Notes: generated by a model from the sequence alone, not told the origin. Positions 46,031 to 57,562 are shown, counted from the first letter of the stretch. The stretch: DNA of 64,000 bases from Apostichopus japonicus (GCF_037975245.1 NC_092571.1:10797917-10861916), one strand, 5' to 3'. A program made the numbers and translations.

Positions 46031-47130
46031 TGATAATTTGGAGGTTGTTACTTTGTGTAGTTCTGTAAACGTAAAATCCAGATTGCATTGTAACTTAATA
46101 CCTGCAAATAGATCAAATGACAAATTGTCATCACCCTCTATCACTTTGCAAAACCTATACAACTCATATACTGTCTTAACAGTGGTCATTCATTTCTTCG
46201 AACAACCACAGGTTAATTAAGACTTGGTTTTACACAAAAAATCCTAGTTTACCCCAGACATTTTAATCATATTTTTTCTATATCAACTTGTAAATGTTTG
46301 GCTATATTGAATCAATCCAAAGTACATTACTTGAAGTAACTTCTGTTAAAATAACTGTATTCCTGTGGTATGCATAATATTGACCATGACTACTACCGTA
46401 GGTTGTGTAAGTACTCTTTCTAAGTCATCTTTGTACTAGGCAAAATTTGGTTTTAAAAATATCCCCAGAATTTGAGAATATTTGGCATAACACAAGTTCA
46501 AATTGGCATGTGTTACACATGTCTATAACTTTTTATTAAATTATTATATTTTTGTTCTGCAAGCACAGTGGTAAAATATAACTCTTAAACTATCTAGCCA
46601 TACCACATTTGACCATGTTCTGTACATTTCCAATTTCAACCCAAATGTTACATTTCCCTTGACCCTTCCCACTTAGTTGACAGTGTAGGGAGTCAAAATA
46701 CGTTAAATTTAATGAAGTTGTCCATATCTCAAGTTAGGGGCAAATATTGAGATGAGATGTTCAGTCAGCAGTGTGTAATTGTTTCTCTCTGATGTAAGTT
46801 TCACATTGGTTGTCACCAGAAAATTCTTTTAACTTAATTGATGATAATAAACTGAGGAACTACAGGCTGCCTTTGAATATCTGCATTTCAAGTTCATAGT
46901 TTTGCATATTTGACAACACTAATTTATTCCAGGTAATAAATAAAAGGTGCAGTGATGTGAAATATAAGTTTCTCTAGTTAATATTTAAGATTAAAGAAAT
47001 ATGGAAGCAGATGAAGGTGAGATTGAACTTGCCATAGTCTTATATATTACCATTCTCACCTGTCAAAGTAAATTAAGTCATGTTTCTAAAGGACATCTGG
47101 TTCTAATTGATCAACTTCCATTCATTACAG
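46031..47130 (+). other. Presumed DFFB intron, upstream of the first recognised exon
   Basis: No CIDE-N-type exon can be recognised. A 27-base segment at 46991-47017 lies between AG and GTGAG, is open, and would join in phase with the next exon, but its acceptor has a weak pyrimidine tract; I leave it as a possible microexon only. The 3-prime end supplies TTCATTACAG, the acceptor of exon A. Confidence 0.4.
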
Positions 47131-47227
47131 ACAGTTATGGCTCTTGAAGAAAGTATGGGAGGTCTCAGTATCGCTGATAGAGACAACGACAAGGAAGCTC
47201 GAGGAGACGATGACGAATGGTTCAAAG
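47131..47227 (+). CDS. DFFB: DFFB (caspase-activated DNase), internal exon A
   Basis: DFFB/CAD is the nuclease that cuts chromatin between nucleosomes during apoptosis after caspase-3 cleaves its inhibitor DFFA/ICAD. This 97-nt exon lies between acceptor TTCATTACAG and donor GTCAGA, begins in phase 0 and ends in phase 1. It encodes an acidic linker ending DDDEWFK. Joined through the split codon to the exon at 63153 it gives WFKD and then VEEKYETKS, matching the vertebrate DFFB pattern W-F-E-G-L-E-x-x-F-x-x-K-S between the CIDE-N domain and the catalytic domain. An ATG occurs inside the exon, but CIDE-N exons are expected upstream, so it is treated as internal. The identification rests on continuity with the two downstream exons, which are clearer. 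Confidence 0.8.
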
Positions 47228-48179
47228 GTCAGAATTGTAGTGGACTTGTGAAATGTCTTAGAGATTTAAATGAACTGTATGTTGATGGTTAGAGATATAC
47301 AGTACTGCATTCATTGTGTTATTTTTCTGTTTGTAAACTTATACTCAGCTGATTTAACTAGAATATGACAATTACATTTCCTTCTTTGAATGGTAGAATT
47401 ATATTGAATCCAAAGTAACCTGTTGCAAAACTGGTTTGGTTAACTTGTTTGTTATGCAAATACTGATGTAATGGGGTTTGTTTTAATACATAACAGGGAA
47501 ATTGTTGTCATTGCATTATTACAATCTACCAGACCAGTTTCAAGAGAAGTCAATGCTCATGTGAGTGGGTAAATGGTTCATTTCATGCAAACTACAACAT
47601 CCTCAGATGAGCTATATATATATAGCTATTCTGGTTTGTAAACCTCTGCAAATTGTTTCATTATACACAACATTATACACAATGTCACAGAAAGCTTTGT
47701 AACCCAAGAGTTCCAGACTTTATGATCCTCTGAAAAGTAGTGCACATGACCATATTTTCACTGAAAATGCTGCCACATTGATTTTACAAATTTTGGGTGA
47801 TAATAAATTTTTATTAAATAAGTTGCAACCTAATGGTTCAGAATCTGGTGTTCAAAATACAATAGCTATCTTAGTGCTTACTTTACTCCTTACCTGTCTC
47901 CTCACAATCTTACCACCTCATTCTAACTTGTCTAGTATGCCCTGGTAATCTTTACACCCTACTGTACACCCTCAGTTACTGGCTCCTCCGGTTGTTGCCC
48001 TTCCTAATTCTACCATTAAGAAAGTGTAACTTACACATGTATGCGTTTTTGTAGTGGATATAAAATCTTACGGAAATTGCCCGGAATACATTGGATTTTA
48101 CCTTCTAAATACACCCTTTGGGATTTCAGAACGTTCTACAGTCTTTAACAGCCTGATAAGTACAGTATCCTTTTCTTAT

Positions 48180-48609
48180 AAAGGTAGAGAGTTTGGGGGC
48201 TGTTTTTAGTGTGCATCCCACACCCATGTGTTCGTATTTGAGTAGCGTAGCGTTACTTTCTCAGTTACTGTAGAAGTTCTGCTTTGTTCGTTCTCGCCTG
48301 TTTCGCACTGGTGCGGACTGGCGGTACCTCACTTTTTTTGTATACATGTATATTTGTCTGATATACTTTTTCTAAGATGTTTGATCGTTTTCATGTACTT
48401 TTTGTTACTTGATCGCTTTTTCTAAGTGTTGGGATTCCACTTTTGTAGCGTACTTTGTAAGCCGCGAGCCCCGAGCGGGCGCGATATTTTCGTTACGTAA
48501 CTCTACTCTCTGTTAGTTCACATTCCCACCCCACTTCTTCCTTTCTATAGTTAGTTTACATTCCTTACAATGGACTACCCTTTCTAGTCTTTCCTAGGGT
48601 TTTTCAGTT
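48180..48609 (+). promoter_or_regulatory. Probable DIRS 5-prime leader region
   Basis: About 430 bases upstream of the gag-like frame and downstream of the left inverted end. T-rich with GTAGCGTAGCGTTAC and GCCGCGAGCCCCGAGCGGGC words. No clear TATA box. Regulatory role is inferred only from position. Confidence 0.3.
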
Positions 48610-49299
48610 ATGTCTCGGATCCACTTCAAATGTGTTAATTGCTCAATGTTCCGCCCGATTCGGGCGTGGGATGACCATGATCTTTGTCCCAGATGCAGGA
48701 CCTGTAGTCGCAAAGACCCTTGTCTGGTCTGCATCTTGTTTACGCCAGCACAATGGCAAGAGATTGACACAGGGCTGGCTAGCCAGCGTTCCAAGACAAG
48801 CTAGGCCTCCTCCCGAACCCCAACGGTCTCCGGGAGGGGAGGGAATGGCAGGAGAGACTGGAGATGAGGAGGAAGTGAGAGAGTTGGTGGGATATGGAGT
48901 GGAGAGTGGCCAAGAGAGGCTGGAGAAGAGAGAGAGAAAGAGGAGAGAGGTGGAAAGGGGGGAGAGATTTTTCCCCACAAGGTCCCAGCGCCATCCAGAT
49001 CTGATATGACCAAAGGGAAAGTCAAGGACAAGGCTCTGGCCAAGAAAAAGCCCATGAGGAAATCTATCCTGACCGGATCGGACAGACCGTCCGGGTGGCA
49101 GAGAATTGCACCTGGCGTGGTGGGTGCACAGAGATGGCTCCGGAGAGCCCGGGTCCGACAAAACCCCAGAGGGGATCCAGAACCGAAGTTCCACTCCGGA
49201 TCCGAGACCAGTCCTGAAGCCGGGAACCGGAGCTACAGTCAACTGCTGGGTCCCCAGACCGGGGTAGCTAGGGCAGGAGCCCGGTTGGTAGGTCTCCAA
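48610..49299 (+). pseudogene. DIRS gag-like gene, N-terminal part
   Basis: The first 40 codons encode a cysteine-rich zinc-ribbon-like motif: CVNC, then DDHDLCPRCRTC and KDPCLVC, spaced as paired CxxC knuckles. Such motifs are common at the start of DIRS gag proteins in animals. The frame starts ATGTCTCGG at 48610 and stops at 48802-48804; further gag-like sequence continues in other frames (48632-49009, then 49006-49299), so frameshifts are present. Downstream the sequence is rich in charged residues and enters a 105-bp tandem repeat just before the copia insertion. It presumably packaged element RNA. Confidence 0.65.
49295..49299. other. Left TSD of copia element
   Basis: TCCAA directly before the left LTR; the same word follows the right LTR at 57986-57990. 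Ty1/copia elements make 4-6 bp TSDs. Confidence 0.9.
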
Positions 49300-49450
49300 T
49301 GTTATGTCAGTTATAATTTATATATTTCCCGTTGTTTTCCCTCTCTCCCCTGCAGGTATGGTGGGGCTTTATTGTATGCCATTAGTATAGAGTTATTAGC
49401 ATAGACAGTGGAATTGACATTAACAAAGTATTCATACTAGCCAATTATCA
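49300..49450 (+). repeat. Copia left LTR
   Basis: 151 bp from TGTTATGTCAG to CCAATTATCA, with the canonical TG...CA ends. Copies 2-151 are identical to the right LTR. TTATAATTTATATAT near 49311-49325 could serve as a TATA region. Confidence 0.93.
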
Positions 49451-49462
49451 TGGTAGCAGAGC
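49451..49462 (+). other. Copia primer-binding site (tRNA-iMet type)
   Basis: TGGTAGCAGAGC directly after the LTR. The first 11 bases are complementary to the 3-prime end of animal initiator methionine tRNA including CCA, the usual primer for Ty1/copia elements. Confidence 0.8.
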
Positions 49463-49548
49463 GAGTTTCCTAAAGACCAACAGAAGCAGAAGATAATAAA
49501 GACTCTGAATAACCGTATTACAGTGAAAGTGCACAAGAAGAAAAGAAG

Positions 49549-50430
49549 ATGGCTGAAGCAATAAAAGAACAAATGATGGGGCCACCAGTATGGGACACCA
49601 AATCAACTTCGTATGAAGATTGGAAGTTTGACGTTACATTATGGGCACAGTTTACCAAAGCGGAGAAGAAAAGAGAGGGTTTCATGCTGTACAGCAAGCT
49701 GCCAACAAGCAGAGGAGTAAATGAGAAAGTGAGGCTAGCAATACAAAATGAAGAGATAAAGATAAATGAGGAAAATGCCATTGACCAAATCTTTGTGGTG
49801 CTTGACAAATTTTATAAGAAAGATGATTTGAGCACAGTCTGTGAAACATGGTGTTCGTACAAGAACCTGAAGAAAACAAGCGGCGAAACGATGGAGGAGT
49901 GCCTGAACGAGTATGAGAAGAAAGTGAAAGAGCTAAAGAAAGAAGGCGTAACTCTCCCAGAAGTTGTTTTAGCAATGCAGTTGATAGATGGTGCTGGTTT
50001 AGGCAAGAAAGAAAAACAAATCGTGCTGACAGCAGTTGACTACTCCAAGAAGGAGGAAATGTATGATCAGATGAAGCAAGCGTTAAGGAAGTTTTTTGGT
50101 GATCAAGCTATGTCTAGTAGAGAAAGAGTGAATGAACCACTGATGAAGGAAGAATCAGCACATAGTACAGAGGTACAGGCAGAGTCAGAAGAAGCAGCGT
50201 ATTATACACGAGGACGAAATCCTTATCGTGGAAGTAACTATGCAGGTTACAGGGGAAGAGTGAGATATAATCGTGGTGCTGGAAGAGGTAATCAAAGCAG
50301 AAGAGGAAGTCAAACAAGTAAACCAACAAACAGCCAACCAGGAGAATCCAACAGAGGAGGATTTCAGAGTTATGTTAGAAGAAGAAACCCACATAATGCT
50401 GATGGGAATTACAGTACCGCTCACGTATAA
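49549..50430 (+). pseudogene. Copia gag, interrupted by a DNA transposon
   Basis: Open frame of 293 codons, of which only the part to 50411 is native; the last codons are read from the inserted transposon. The start ATGGCTGAAGC is 98 bases after the LTR. The central part resembles the copia gag (UBN2/Retrotran_gag-like) fold: an acidic/basic helical region with W-C-x-Y-K and M-E-E-C-L-N-E-Y type words around codons 100-130. Codons 220-275 are arginine/glycine rich (RGRNPYRGSNY, RGAGRGNQSRRG) and would bind RNA. The CCHC zinc knuckle that should follow lies beyond the insertion at 53957-53998. Function: capsid-like particle protein. Copy disabled. Confidence 0.88.
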
Positions 50431-50589
50431 CTGGACATGTGTACGCGCACAGAATCGTATAAACACGTATAAACACGTACACTCGCGTATAAACTCGTTG
50501 ACAAAGAAATTGCCGCGTAGAGGCCGCGTAGACACCGCGTATAATCCCTCTACGAGTTTATACGCAGGAAATGCTATTGTGCTCAATGA

Positions 50590-52985
50590 ATAGGGATTAA
50601 AGTCGCCGAAAGAGTTAGTGAGATGTTTAAAACAGCCGTTTCTTACATCGTAGTTTAAGAGGTGATATTCACTTTGCAGCGAAGGGGACGAAGGTAAAGT
50701 GTTTGATGGCATAGAATGTTTTTTGTTAATTGGGTTTCTATTCAGTGTTTCTTTCCCCGACTTTATTTTTCAGTTGTAGAGGTTCTGTTCCACGGAGGAT
50801 TAGTTTACTTTGAATAGTTGTCAACATTTTGAAGAAATAATAAAGTATTACTAAGCGTTTCTTTGTCAATTTTTATTTAATTTACCGTTGGTTCGTTGGA
50901 ATGAAAAGAAAAAATTCCACCGAACAACTTTGAAGCAGGTTAAAAACAAAACATGTTTTTCGCCCGCACAAGGGGCCTCCTTTTTCCTGAATCCCCGGGG
51001 TGTCTATTCGGATTACAAGCAATCTAAACTATCATTAAATAATATTTTGTAAAGGAAGCCACGTATTCTGAACTAGTATTAAAGCAATGAAAAGAAAAAA
51101 TAATGGCCGCCTGTTTTTTTCAGATTTCGTACGAGAAACATTATTTTATTTGAAAAAAAAGAACAACTCGAACGTATGGTAATTCTTTGTCGCAAGAAGT
51201 GTGTTATTGGAAAATATGTATTGAAAGAGGCAGAGAATTTGCCGCAAAACGAGTAGGCCTATGCTAAAACAAAACTTTAAACAAAAAAAGAGGTGTTACG
51301 TAAAAAAACTTATACTTCTTAGAATGTAGGAAAACAGTTTCCAATTGCATGACTTTTTCCCTCGAATGTCCGTTTGCCAAATAAAAAACATTTAGGATCC
51401 ACAGACTGATTGGCCATGACAAAAGTGATCGAGCACAATTTAAAATGGCGCTAAGATGCTTACCAGCTCCATTCAACTTGACATTATAAGAACCAGTTGT
51501 AACCGAACATCAGAAGAGTAAAATCCACGTATTCCAACAGTAAGTTTCATTTGAGGTTTTCGTTTTCCCATGTCATGCGTACTAAAACGTGATCACCAAA
51601 TATCCCAACTGCAGGTGCGCGCGCGGAATATTGACTACCCTGGAAATCTAGGTCATGTCCTGGTTTCTGCTCACATGCCTGACACCTGTTAATTTGCATT
51701 CCATTCTGACCTAACAAGGAGTTGTTACAACCCTGGCAAACTGCCAAAAACGTGCAACACTATATTAACCCGTCTCGTAAGAGAGGAGGGGTGGCCCAAG
51801 CAGTCTCCCAGGTACCTTGCTTAGCGCGTGTGAGCTCAATTTTTGCAGCAACGAGCTTTACCCTGGATTCCTGGAAGTACAAGTATGGTTCGTGAGATTT
51901 TACGCCCTGGGATTTGTTTCTCAATATGTTCAAATTTTGCGAATAACATTTCCTCATTGTCAAAACCAAACTTCGATAACCATTGAAGATAAAAAAAAGG
52001 AAAATAACCGGACGATTGAACGGTGAGAAAAAATACACTTAACGTAGGGGTAAAACGTTCGTAACATTTGCATATTACTAGTACTTTCAGATGTTTCCGA
52101 CTTTTTAAACAGTGTTACATTTCGTGGCGCCTTGTGTGTCTGGTAATGGCGGTACGTTCGGCGTTATCAATAAAAAGCTTAGCAACTTTTAAGGAGCTAC
52201 GGGAGTGACATGTTAAAACATTGAAATTATTTAAAAAAAAAGTTCAATACGTATCTCCGTGATACATATTAAACATTAAACATTTTCGGTTGTGTCGGCA
52301 GGAGGTAAACATTAAAGTAACGATGCTGTAGTGTACCGTATTTATATAGTTGTTCAGTCTGGGATTTATTGGATTACTTCATGTGTACCGTTGTTTTGAA
52401 AATATTTTGTGCGACGTTTTGAGCCTAGGTAAAACGATATTTTTGTTGAACGGAAGCCACTTAGAAGTTGAACCAGGATAACATATAGTGGGAATGGTTG
52501 GTTGTCGCCCGAAACCGATGGCCATTATCATCAATATGTCGATATTTCTCTTATTTCGTGTTACTGCTCCCCACTCCTGCTTGAATTTTTGTTTCAAAAG
52601 GTTAGTAAATAGTTATTGTACATTGAATGCTTTTGTCAAAACATGACGTTACTTCGATATATTTCTTCGCAGCAACTTTGTGTTCAAAGTTGTATCACCT
52701 TTGACTTTGTTCAAATCATTAATTCACCTTACACGATTTTTCAACACTTTCTGAATGGCCAGGCCTATGTACTTTCAATATAATATACCAGCAATGGCCC
52801 TTGTGGAAAAAGCAATACACTGCATTTCGAAATATTTTGTTTGGCATCGTGCCAGGAGTGAAAAATAGAAACGCTACATATACAGTAGGAAAAGTTTCCA
52901 AAGTCGCTTATGTTTGTGTTTACGATAACATTTTATTAAAAAGGCAACCAATCATAAATTTCGACTGATAAAACTTCTTTCGTTC
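50590..52985. other. Interior of the 3.5-kb transposon, no gene recognised
   Basis: No transposase, DDE motif or conserved exon can be recognised on either strand. A short minus-strand frame (51547-51747) has a few cysteines (CQGC, CQAC) but is too short to assign. Confidence 0.45.
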
Positions 52986-53215
52986 CCATGGTGAAGTGAA
53001 CCTGGGCAAGTTCGAATGTCGATGACCAATTTATGTTCCGTGACTAATGTCAATGGGAATTATGTGTGTAAAAAATCGGGTCTTTCCACGTGTTATATAT
53101 ATATATATATAGAAGTTTTACGTAAGCGGAGCGAAATTCGTGGAGGCTTCTTGATTGTGAGGAAGCACTAATACCTAAGCCTTAATATTTGTGGAAAAAA
53201 TCGTAAGGGTTTTCT
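52986..53215 (-). repeat. 230-bp module shared with 39730-39962
   Basis: Reverse-complement relative of 39730-39962. Shared words include CCATGG, GACATTCGAACTTG, GTGTGTAAAAA, a longer (AT)n run, TTTTACGTAAGCGGAGCGAA and TTGTGAGGAAGCA. It sits about 730 bases from the right TIR of its host element, whereas the partner sits about 1.1 kb from the left TIR of the other element. Confidence 0.8.
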
Positions 53216-53949
53216 TCTGAAAATATTTTTTAATAGTAGGCCTAACCAAAACCTTGTCATTGCTTTTGGGGAAGTCAGATCTTCAAGTTCAAATATATAT
53301 TTTTTTTTTCGTTAAACGGTTATCGTGGTTTTCTTGCGAGGTATATACGGCGTAACTTTCGATGAAGGCTAAAAGGTAGGATAGGCCAAGGCCTACCTTG
53401 TTCTCATTAATTGTTACCTACATTCAATTTAATGCCCAACGGGAGGAACTCGTATAAATATTAACAGACTGGTGCACATTGTAATTGATAAAAGTTTCCA
53501 TGCTGAAGTTTTCCTGCACTGATTGTATCGATCGTTTGTACTTCTAGTAGCGCTGTTTTCTTTGTTATTCTTATTCTTAACGGCTTAAGTATATGCTTAC
53601 TCTGTGGTTGAATATTTTGGAAAGGCTTAGGAGACATTACTTGATGTTGAGTTTACCGACTCTTTTGTGCATCACAGTTTATTCTAACCCATAGAAGCTC
53701 TTCTATATAAAGCGGCTGAGAATATCCTACGTTTACAGATTATACGAGATTGTACGTCTTTACACGCGTATAATCCCTATTCAGGTGCACTGAAGCGAAG
53801 CCCTAAGCCGCGTAGACACGGCGTAGACGCCGCGTAGACACCGCGTAGAAAGTCGCGTACAGAAACGTATAACATCGTATAATCGCGTATAATCGCGTAG
53901 ATAAACGTAGAGTATACGTCTACGCGAGTTATACGTGAGCGGTACTGTA

Positions 53950-54028
53950 CATGAAATGTCATACTTGTGAGTCAATAATGCATTTCAAGAGAGATTGTCC
54001 GCATGCACAGTCAAGGAAAAACAAGTAA
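53950..54028 (+). pseudogene. Copia gag 3-prime end with CCHC zinc knuckle
   Basis: Continuation of gag after the transposon, in the same frame once one TA is removed. It encodes a perfect retroviral-type knuckle CX2CX4HX4C (cysteines encoded at 53957, 53966 and 53996; histidine at 53981), then stops at TAA 54026-54028. Pol continues in the minus-one frame. G AAA AAC at 54016-54022 is a possible slippery heptamer, imperfect because its first three bases are not identical. Confidence 0.82.
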
Positions 54029-54978
54029 TGGAAGCTAGTAGTAATGAAGAAGTGTATAAGGTGCATGATTACTCGAGTGATGATAAACAAGTGTTGATGG
54101 TAGAAGCAGCAAATTCCGCTGTGTTTGACTCGGCCTGTCCCAAAATTGTGACTGGACGTGTGTGGAAGCAAATTTTCATGGAATCATTATCAAGTAATGA
54201 GAAGAAAGATGTGAAGATATCATCAGGAGGAACAACGTTCAAGTTTGGGGGAGGAAGTAGTGTGAAGTCAGAAGAAAAAATGACATTTCCTTGTGTTATT
54301 GCCGGCAAGAGCACGACCATCACAACTGATGCGGTAGACAGTGACATACCATTGCTTCTTGGCAAGCCAGACATGAAGCGTTTAGGATTCAAATTGAATA
54401 TGATGGACGATACCCTTGAAGTCAATGGCAAGAAGATTGATCTCGACACAACTTCATCAGGACATTATTACATACCGCTAAAAGAGTGTGAAGTCAAAGT
54501 AGAGAACGTCCATATGGTTTTGGGACAGAAGACACAGAAAGAGAAAGTGAAAATGATTGAGAAGCTTCACCGTCAGTTTGCCCACCCTACTGCCAAGAGT
54601 CTCAAAGCCATCATGAAGAATGCTGAGATGTTTGATGATGATTGCAGCTCCCTGATTGATGACATAAGTGTAAAGTGTGATGTTTGCAAGCGGTTTAAGA
54701 AAACCACATCTAGACCAGTAGTATGCTTACCATTGGCAAAGAAATTTAATGATGTGGTTGCTATGGATTTAAAGAAATTTGGAGATGTCTACTTTCTGCA
54801 TTTCATAGACTTGTTTACCAGATTTAGCAAGAGCAAGCTGATTAGAAGAAACACACCTAAAGTCATAGTAGATGCAGTTGCAACAGAGTGGATTGCTGCT
54901 GGTTTTGGTCCACCAAAGAAGTTCCTGGTAGACAACGGTGGAGAGTTTGATAATGCTGAATATAGAGAGTTGGCTGAA
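53995..54978 (+). pseudogene. Copia pol part 1: protease and integrase N-terminal half
   Basis: The frame begins upstream of ATG 54029 and overlaps the gag end, so frameshifting or a separate start is required. The aspartic protease active site FDSACPKIVTG lies near codon 45. An integrase zinc finger follows (H-x-x-x-F-A-H-P then CDVC, about codons 195-230). The catalytic core then has its first Asp in VVAMDLKKFG and second Asp in FLVDNGGEFDN. A TAG at 54979-54981 ends the frame within integrase; the same frame resumes immediately. One C-to-T change of a CAG codon would explain it (inference). Confidence 0.88.
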
Positions 54979-54981
54979 TAG

Positions 54982-56487
54982 TTTAATGTGGAAGTATGTG
55001 CAACGGCTGCATATTCGCCATGGTCTAATGAAATTTGTGAACGAAATCACTACGTAGTTGATACTTGTGTACAGAAGATGATTGAAGATGATCCAGACAT
55101 GGAGTTGAGTGTTGCTTTGGCTTGGGCTGTTAATGCCAAGAACTGTATGCAGACCCACCAGGGGTTCAGTCCCATTCAACTTGTGTTGGGTAAAAGCCCC
55201 AACTTACCTTCAGTTCTTCTAAATGAGCCTCCTGCATTGGAAGAAGTTGAAGTCAGTGATAATGTTCTGAAGCATTTGAATGCTTTACATGCAGCTAGAA
55301 GGGCGTTTACTAAAGCAGAGTCATCTGAGAGGATTCGCAGAGCATTGCGACATAATGTCAGAGTAGCAGAAATGGCATTTCTGCCAGGAGACAGAGTGTT
55401 TTACAAGAGAGATGACAGCAACAGATGGCGTGGTCCAGGGAAAGTTATTGGACAAGATGGCAAAGTAGTATTTGTAAGACATGGGAGCCAGTTGATACGA
55501 GTTGCTTCCTTTAGAGCCATTAAGGCACATCCCGACGTAGGTGCTCCAGACAAGACATGCAAAGAAGAAATGAGCAAAGAAACAGATGGAAATGAAATTA
55601 AGCAAAAGAAATTTATACCCAAAGAAACTCCTGCTGAAGATTTCATGGATGAAGAAATAGAAACTAACATTGAACAAGAACAAGAGCACATTGAAGCACC
55701 TAACATAAATAATAGTCACACAAGCAATACTGATGAATCTCAGCTAGACACTGATGAACAAGATTTACCTGAAAATCAACCACAGCAACAGGCAAATCCT
55801 GAGAATACCATAACCAAAATTGATATACCCAATGTTAACACAAAGATAAAGTATCGTCTTCAAGAAGATGATGAATGGACACAAGCCACAGTTATGGGAA
55901 AAGGTGGCAAAGCAACAGGAAGAAATAAACATTATGTCAATGTTCAAAGAGGAGAAGATGAGCAGAAAGTTGGAATTCACTTGGACAAAGTTGAGTTTGA
56001 AGTCATCAAAAATGCAGGTAGTGATGCACATGTAAGCAGCAGTGCAGATGCCAATATTGTATTCATACCTGTCAGTCATCATGGGGACAATGAAGTTGTT
56101 CAAGCAAAGCACCAAAACTTACAGAACTGGCAGGACTTTAAAGTGTATACAGAAGTTCAAGATCATGGGCAAAAGAAGCTTTCTGCAAGATGGGTAGTGA
56201 CTGAGAAAACCTTACCCAATGGTGAAAAAGGTTTACAAGCACGGCTAGTGGTTAGAGGCTTTGAAGAGGAACAACAAATACCATCTGATTCACCCACTGC
56301 TTCAAAGTCCACTTTGAGAATCGTCATGGCGATTGCGGCTAGTGAAGACTGGAAGTGTGAAAGCATAGATATTAAGGCTGCATTTTTACAAGGCAGGAAG
56401 ATCGACAGAGATGTGTATCTAGTTCCTATGTCTGAGGTGAGAGAAGAAGGTGTGGTATGGAAAATTGAAAGGCTGTGTATGGGCTAG
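54982..56487 (+). pseudogene. Copia pol part 2: integrase C-terminal half and RT start
   Basis: In the same frame as part 1. It begins with the integrase segment carrying the third catalytic residue (SPWSNEICERN; E of the DDE triad), then the C-terminal integrase domain with WRGPGKVIGQDGK. A long acidic linker follows (about codons 210-290 of this segment). The RT domain begins at SARWVVTEKTLPNG, with QARLVVRGF and the first catalytic Asp in DIKAAFLQG. The frame is lost near 56470: the expected VYGL motif is encoded minus-one relative to this frame. Confidence 0.9.
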
Positions 56488-56816
56488 CAGATGCATCCCG
56501 TAACTGGTTTTTCAGTGTTAAAGAAGAACTTCTGAAGCTCAACTGCAAACAATCACAGTTAGATAAAGCTTTGTTCAGATGGTACAACAATGGGAGGCTG
56601 GAAGGAGTGTTTGTCATGCATGCAGATGACTTCCTGTTTGCAGGATCAGAAGCATTCAACAAGAATGTCATTGATAGAGTAGTTGACAAATACAAAGTTG
56701 GTAGAAGAGAAATTGAGAGCTTTCGCTATGCTGGATTGGATCTTGAACAAGTTGAAAGTGGGATAAAAGTAAATCAAGATGAATATGTGATGGAGATGGA
56801 AGAAATACCAGTGACA
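56475..56816 (+). pseudogene. Copia pol part 3: RT palm with HADD box
   Basis: Picks up the RT after the frameshift with VYGL-type sequence (YGLADASRNW). The catalytic pair is in VFVMHADDFLFAG; the family YVDD box is HADD here. It ends at TAG 56817-56819, in frame with the next segment, so this is a second nonsense codon rather than a domain end. Confidence 0.88.
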
Positions 56817-56819
56817 TAG

Positions 56820-57390
56820 AAGAGAAAGACTGAAAGATCATCACCATTAACCAAAGTCGAGATGCAGAATTTGAGAGCCACAGCAGGACAACTAAACTGG
56901 GTAGCTACACAAACTAGACCAGATCTGAGCTATGATGCTATGGAACTTAATATGAACATGAACAATGTTACAGTTGATCAGATGCTGAAAGCAAACAAGG
57001 CGAGTCGTCATGCAAAAAATGTTTCTGCAAGTATTCTTTTCCCAAACATTGGGCCAAGTAGCGACTGTGACGCATCCTGGGGAAATCTGCCTGATGGTGT
57101 GTCTAGCAGTCAAGGACATGTGGTTTTTCTGACAGGACATGCACAGAAGGGTTGTCCTCTAGCCTGGACATCCAATAAGATAAAGCGGAAAGTATCAAGT
57201 ACCCTAGCAGCTGAAACTCTTTCTATGCAAGATTCGCTTGACGAAGCTGTGTACCTCGGAACTCTGATAACAGAAGTGTATTTTGACAGTTACAGTGCCA
57301 ACAAAATTCCCATCACCGTATACACAGACAACAAGTCTCTTAATACCAGAATGTACATTCAACTAAACAAGTGCATGAGAAGCACCTGAG
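56820..57390 (+). pseudogene. Copia pol part 4: RT connection and RNase H
   Basis: Same frame as part 3. TAGQLNWVATQTRPDLSYD is the conserved copia connection motif. RNase H shows Asp in CDASWGN, Glu in LAAETLSMQ and Asp in VYTDNKSL. A further frameshift near 57355-57370 moves the C-terminus into another frame. Confidence 0.88.
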
Positions 57391-57562
57391 AATCAACATT
57401 GCAGAGATCCAAAGAATGATGGCTACAGGAGAAGTTCAGACAATTGAATGGGTACAGAGTAAACTCCAGTTGGCAGACGCTTTAACCAAGAGAGGAGCAG
57501 ATAGCGATTGGCTTTTGGAATGCCTCAGCTTTGGTGAACTGAAAATGGATCGCGATGAATGA
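57371..57562 (+). pseudogene. Copia pol part 5: RNase H C-terminus
   Basis: Encodes HEKHLRINIAEIQ and later LQLADALTKRGAD, the typical end of copia RNase H, and stops at TGA 57560-57562. The frame differs from part 4 by one base. Confidence 0.88.

Larger units (their letters stand above)
50412..53947. mobile_element. 3.5-kb TIR transposon inserted in copia gag
   Basis: TIRs CAGTACCGCTCACGTATAAC (50412-) and its complement (-53947), 21 bp perfect, flanked by TA at 50410-50411 and 53948-53949. Subterminal regions at both ends are packed with CGTATAA, CGCGTATAA and CGCGTAGA words (50440-50570 and 53740-53926). Precise removal with one TA leaves gag in frame into its zinc knuckle, which validates the boundaries. 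No transposase is recognisable in the interior. It shares its first six end bases, the TA target and a 230-bp internal module with the element at 38604-44921, so both probably use related transposases (inference). Confidence 0.9.

Noticed and set aside
46991-47017. 27-base microexon before DFFB exon A
   Set aside because: Phase and borders fit, but the acceptor lacks a pyrimidine tract and the nine encoded residues match nothing I can identify.
48643-49299. 218-codon minus-strand open frame
   Set aside because: It is the antisense shadow of the DIRS gag sequence; low-complexity proline/serine/leucine composition follows from the purine-rich coding strand.
50185-50712. 175-codon minus-strand open frame
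   Set aside because: It spans the copia/transposon junction, so it cannot be an ancestral gene; a chance frame on the antisense strand.
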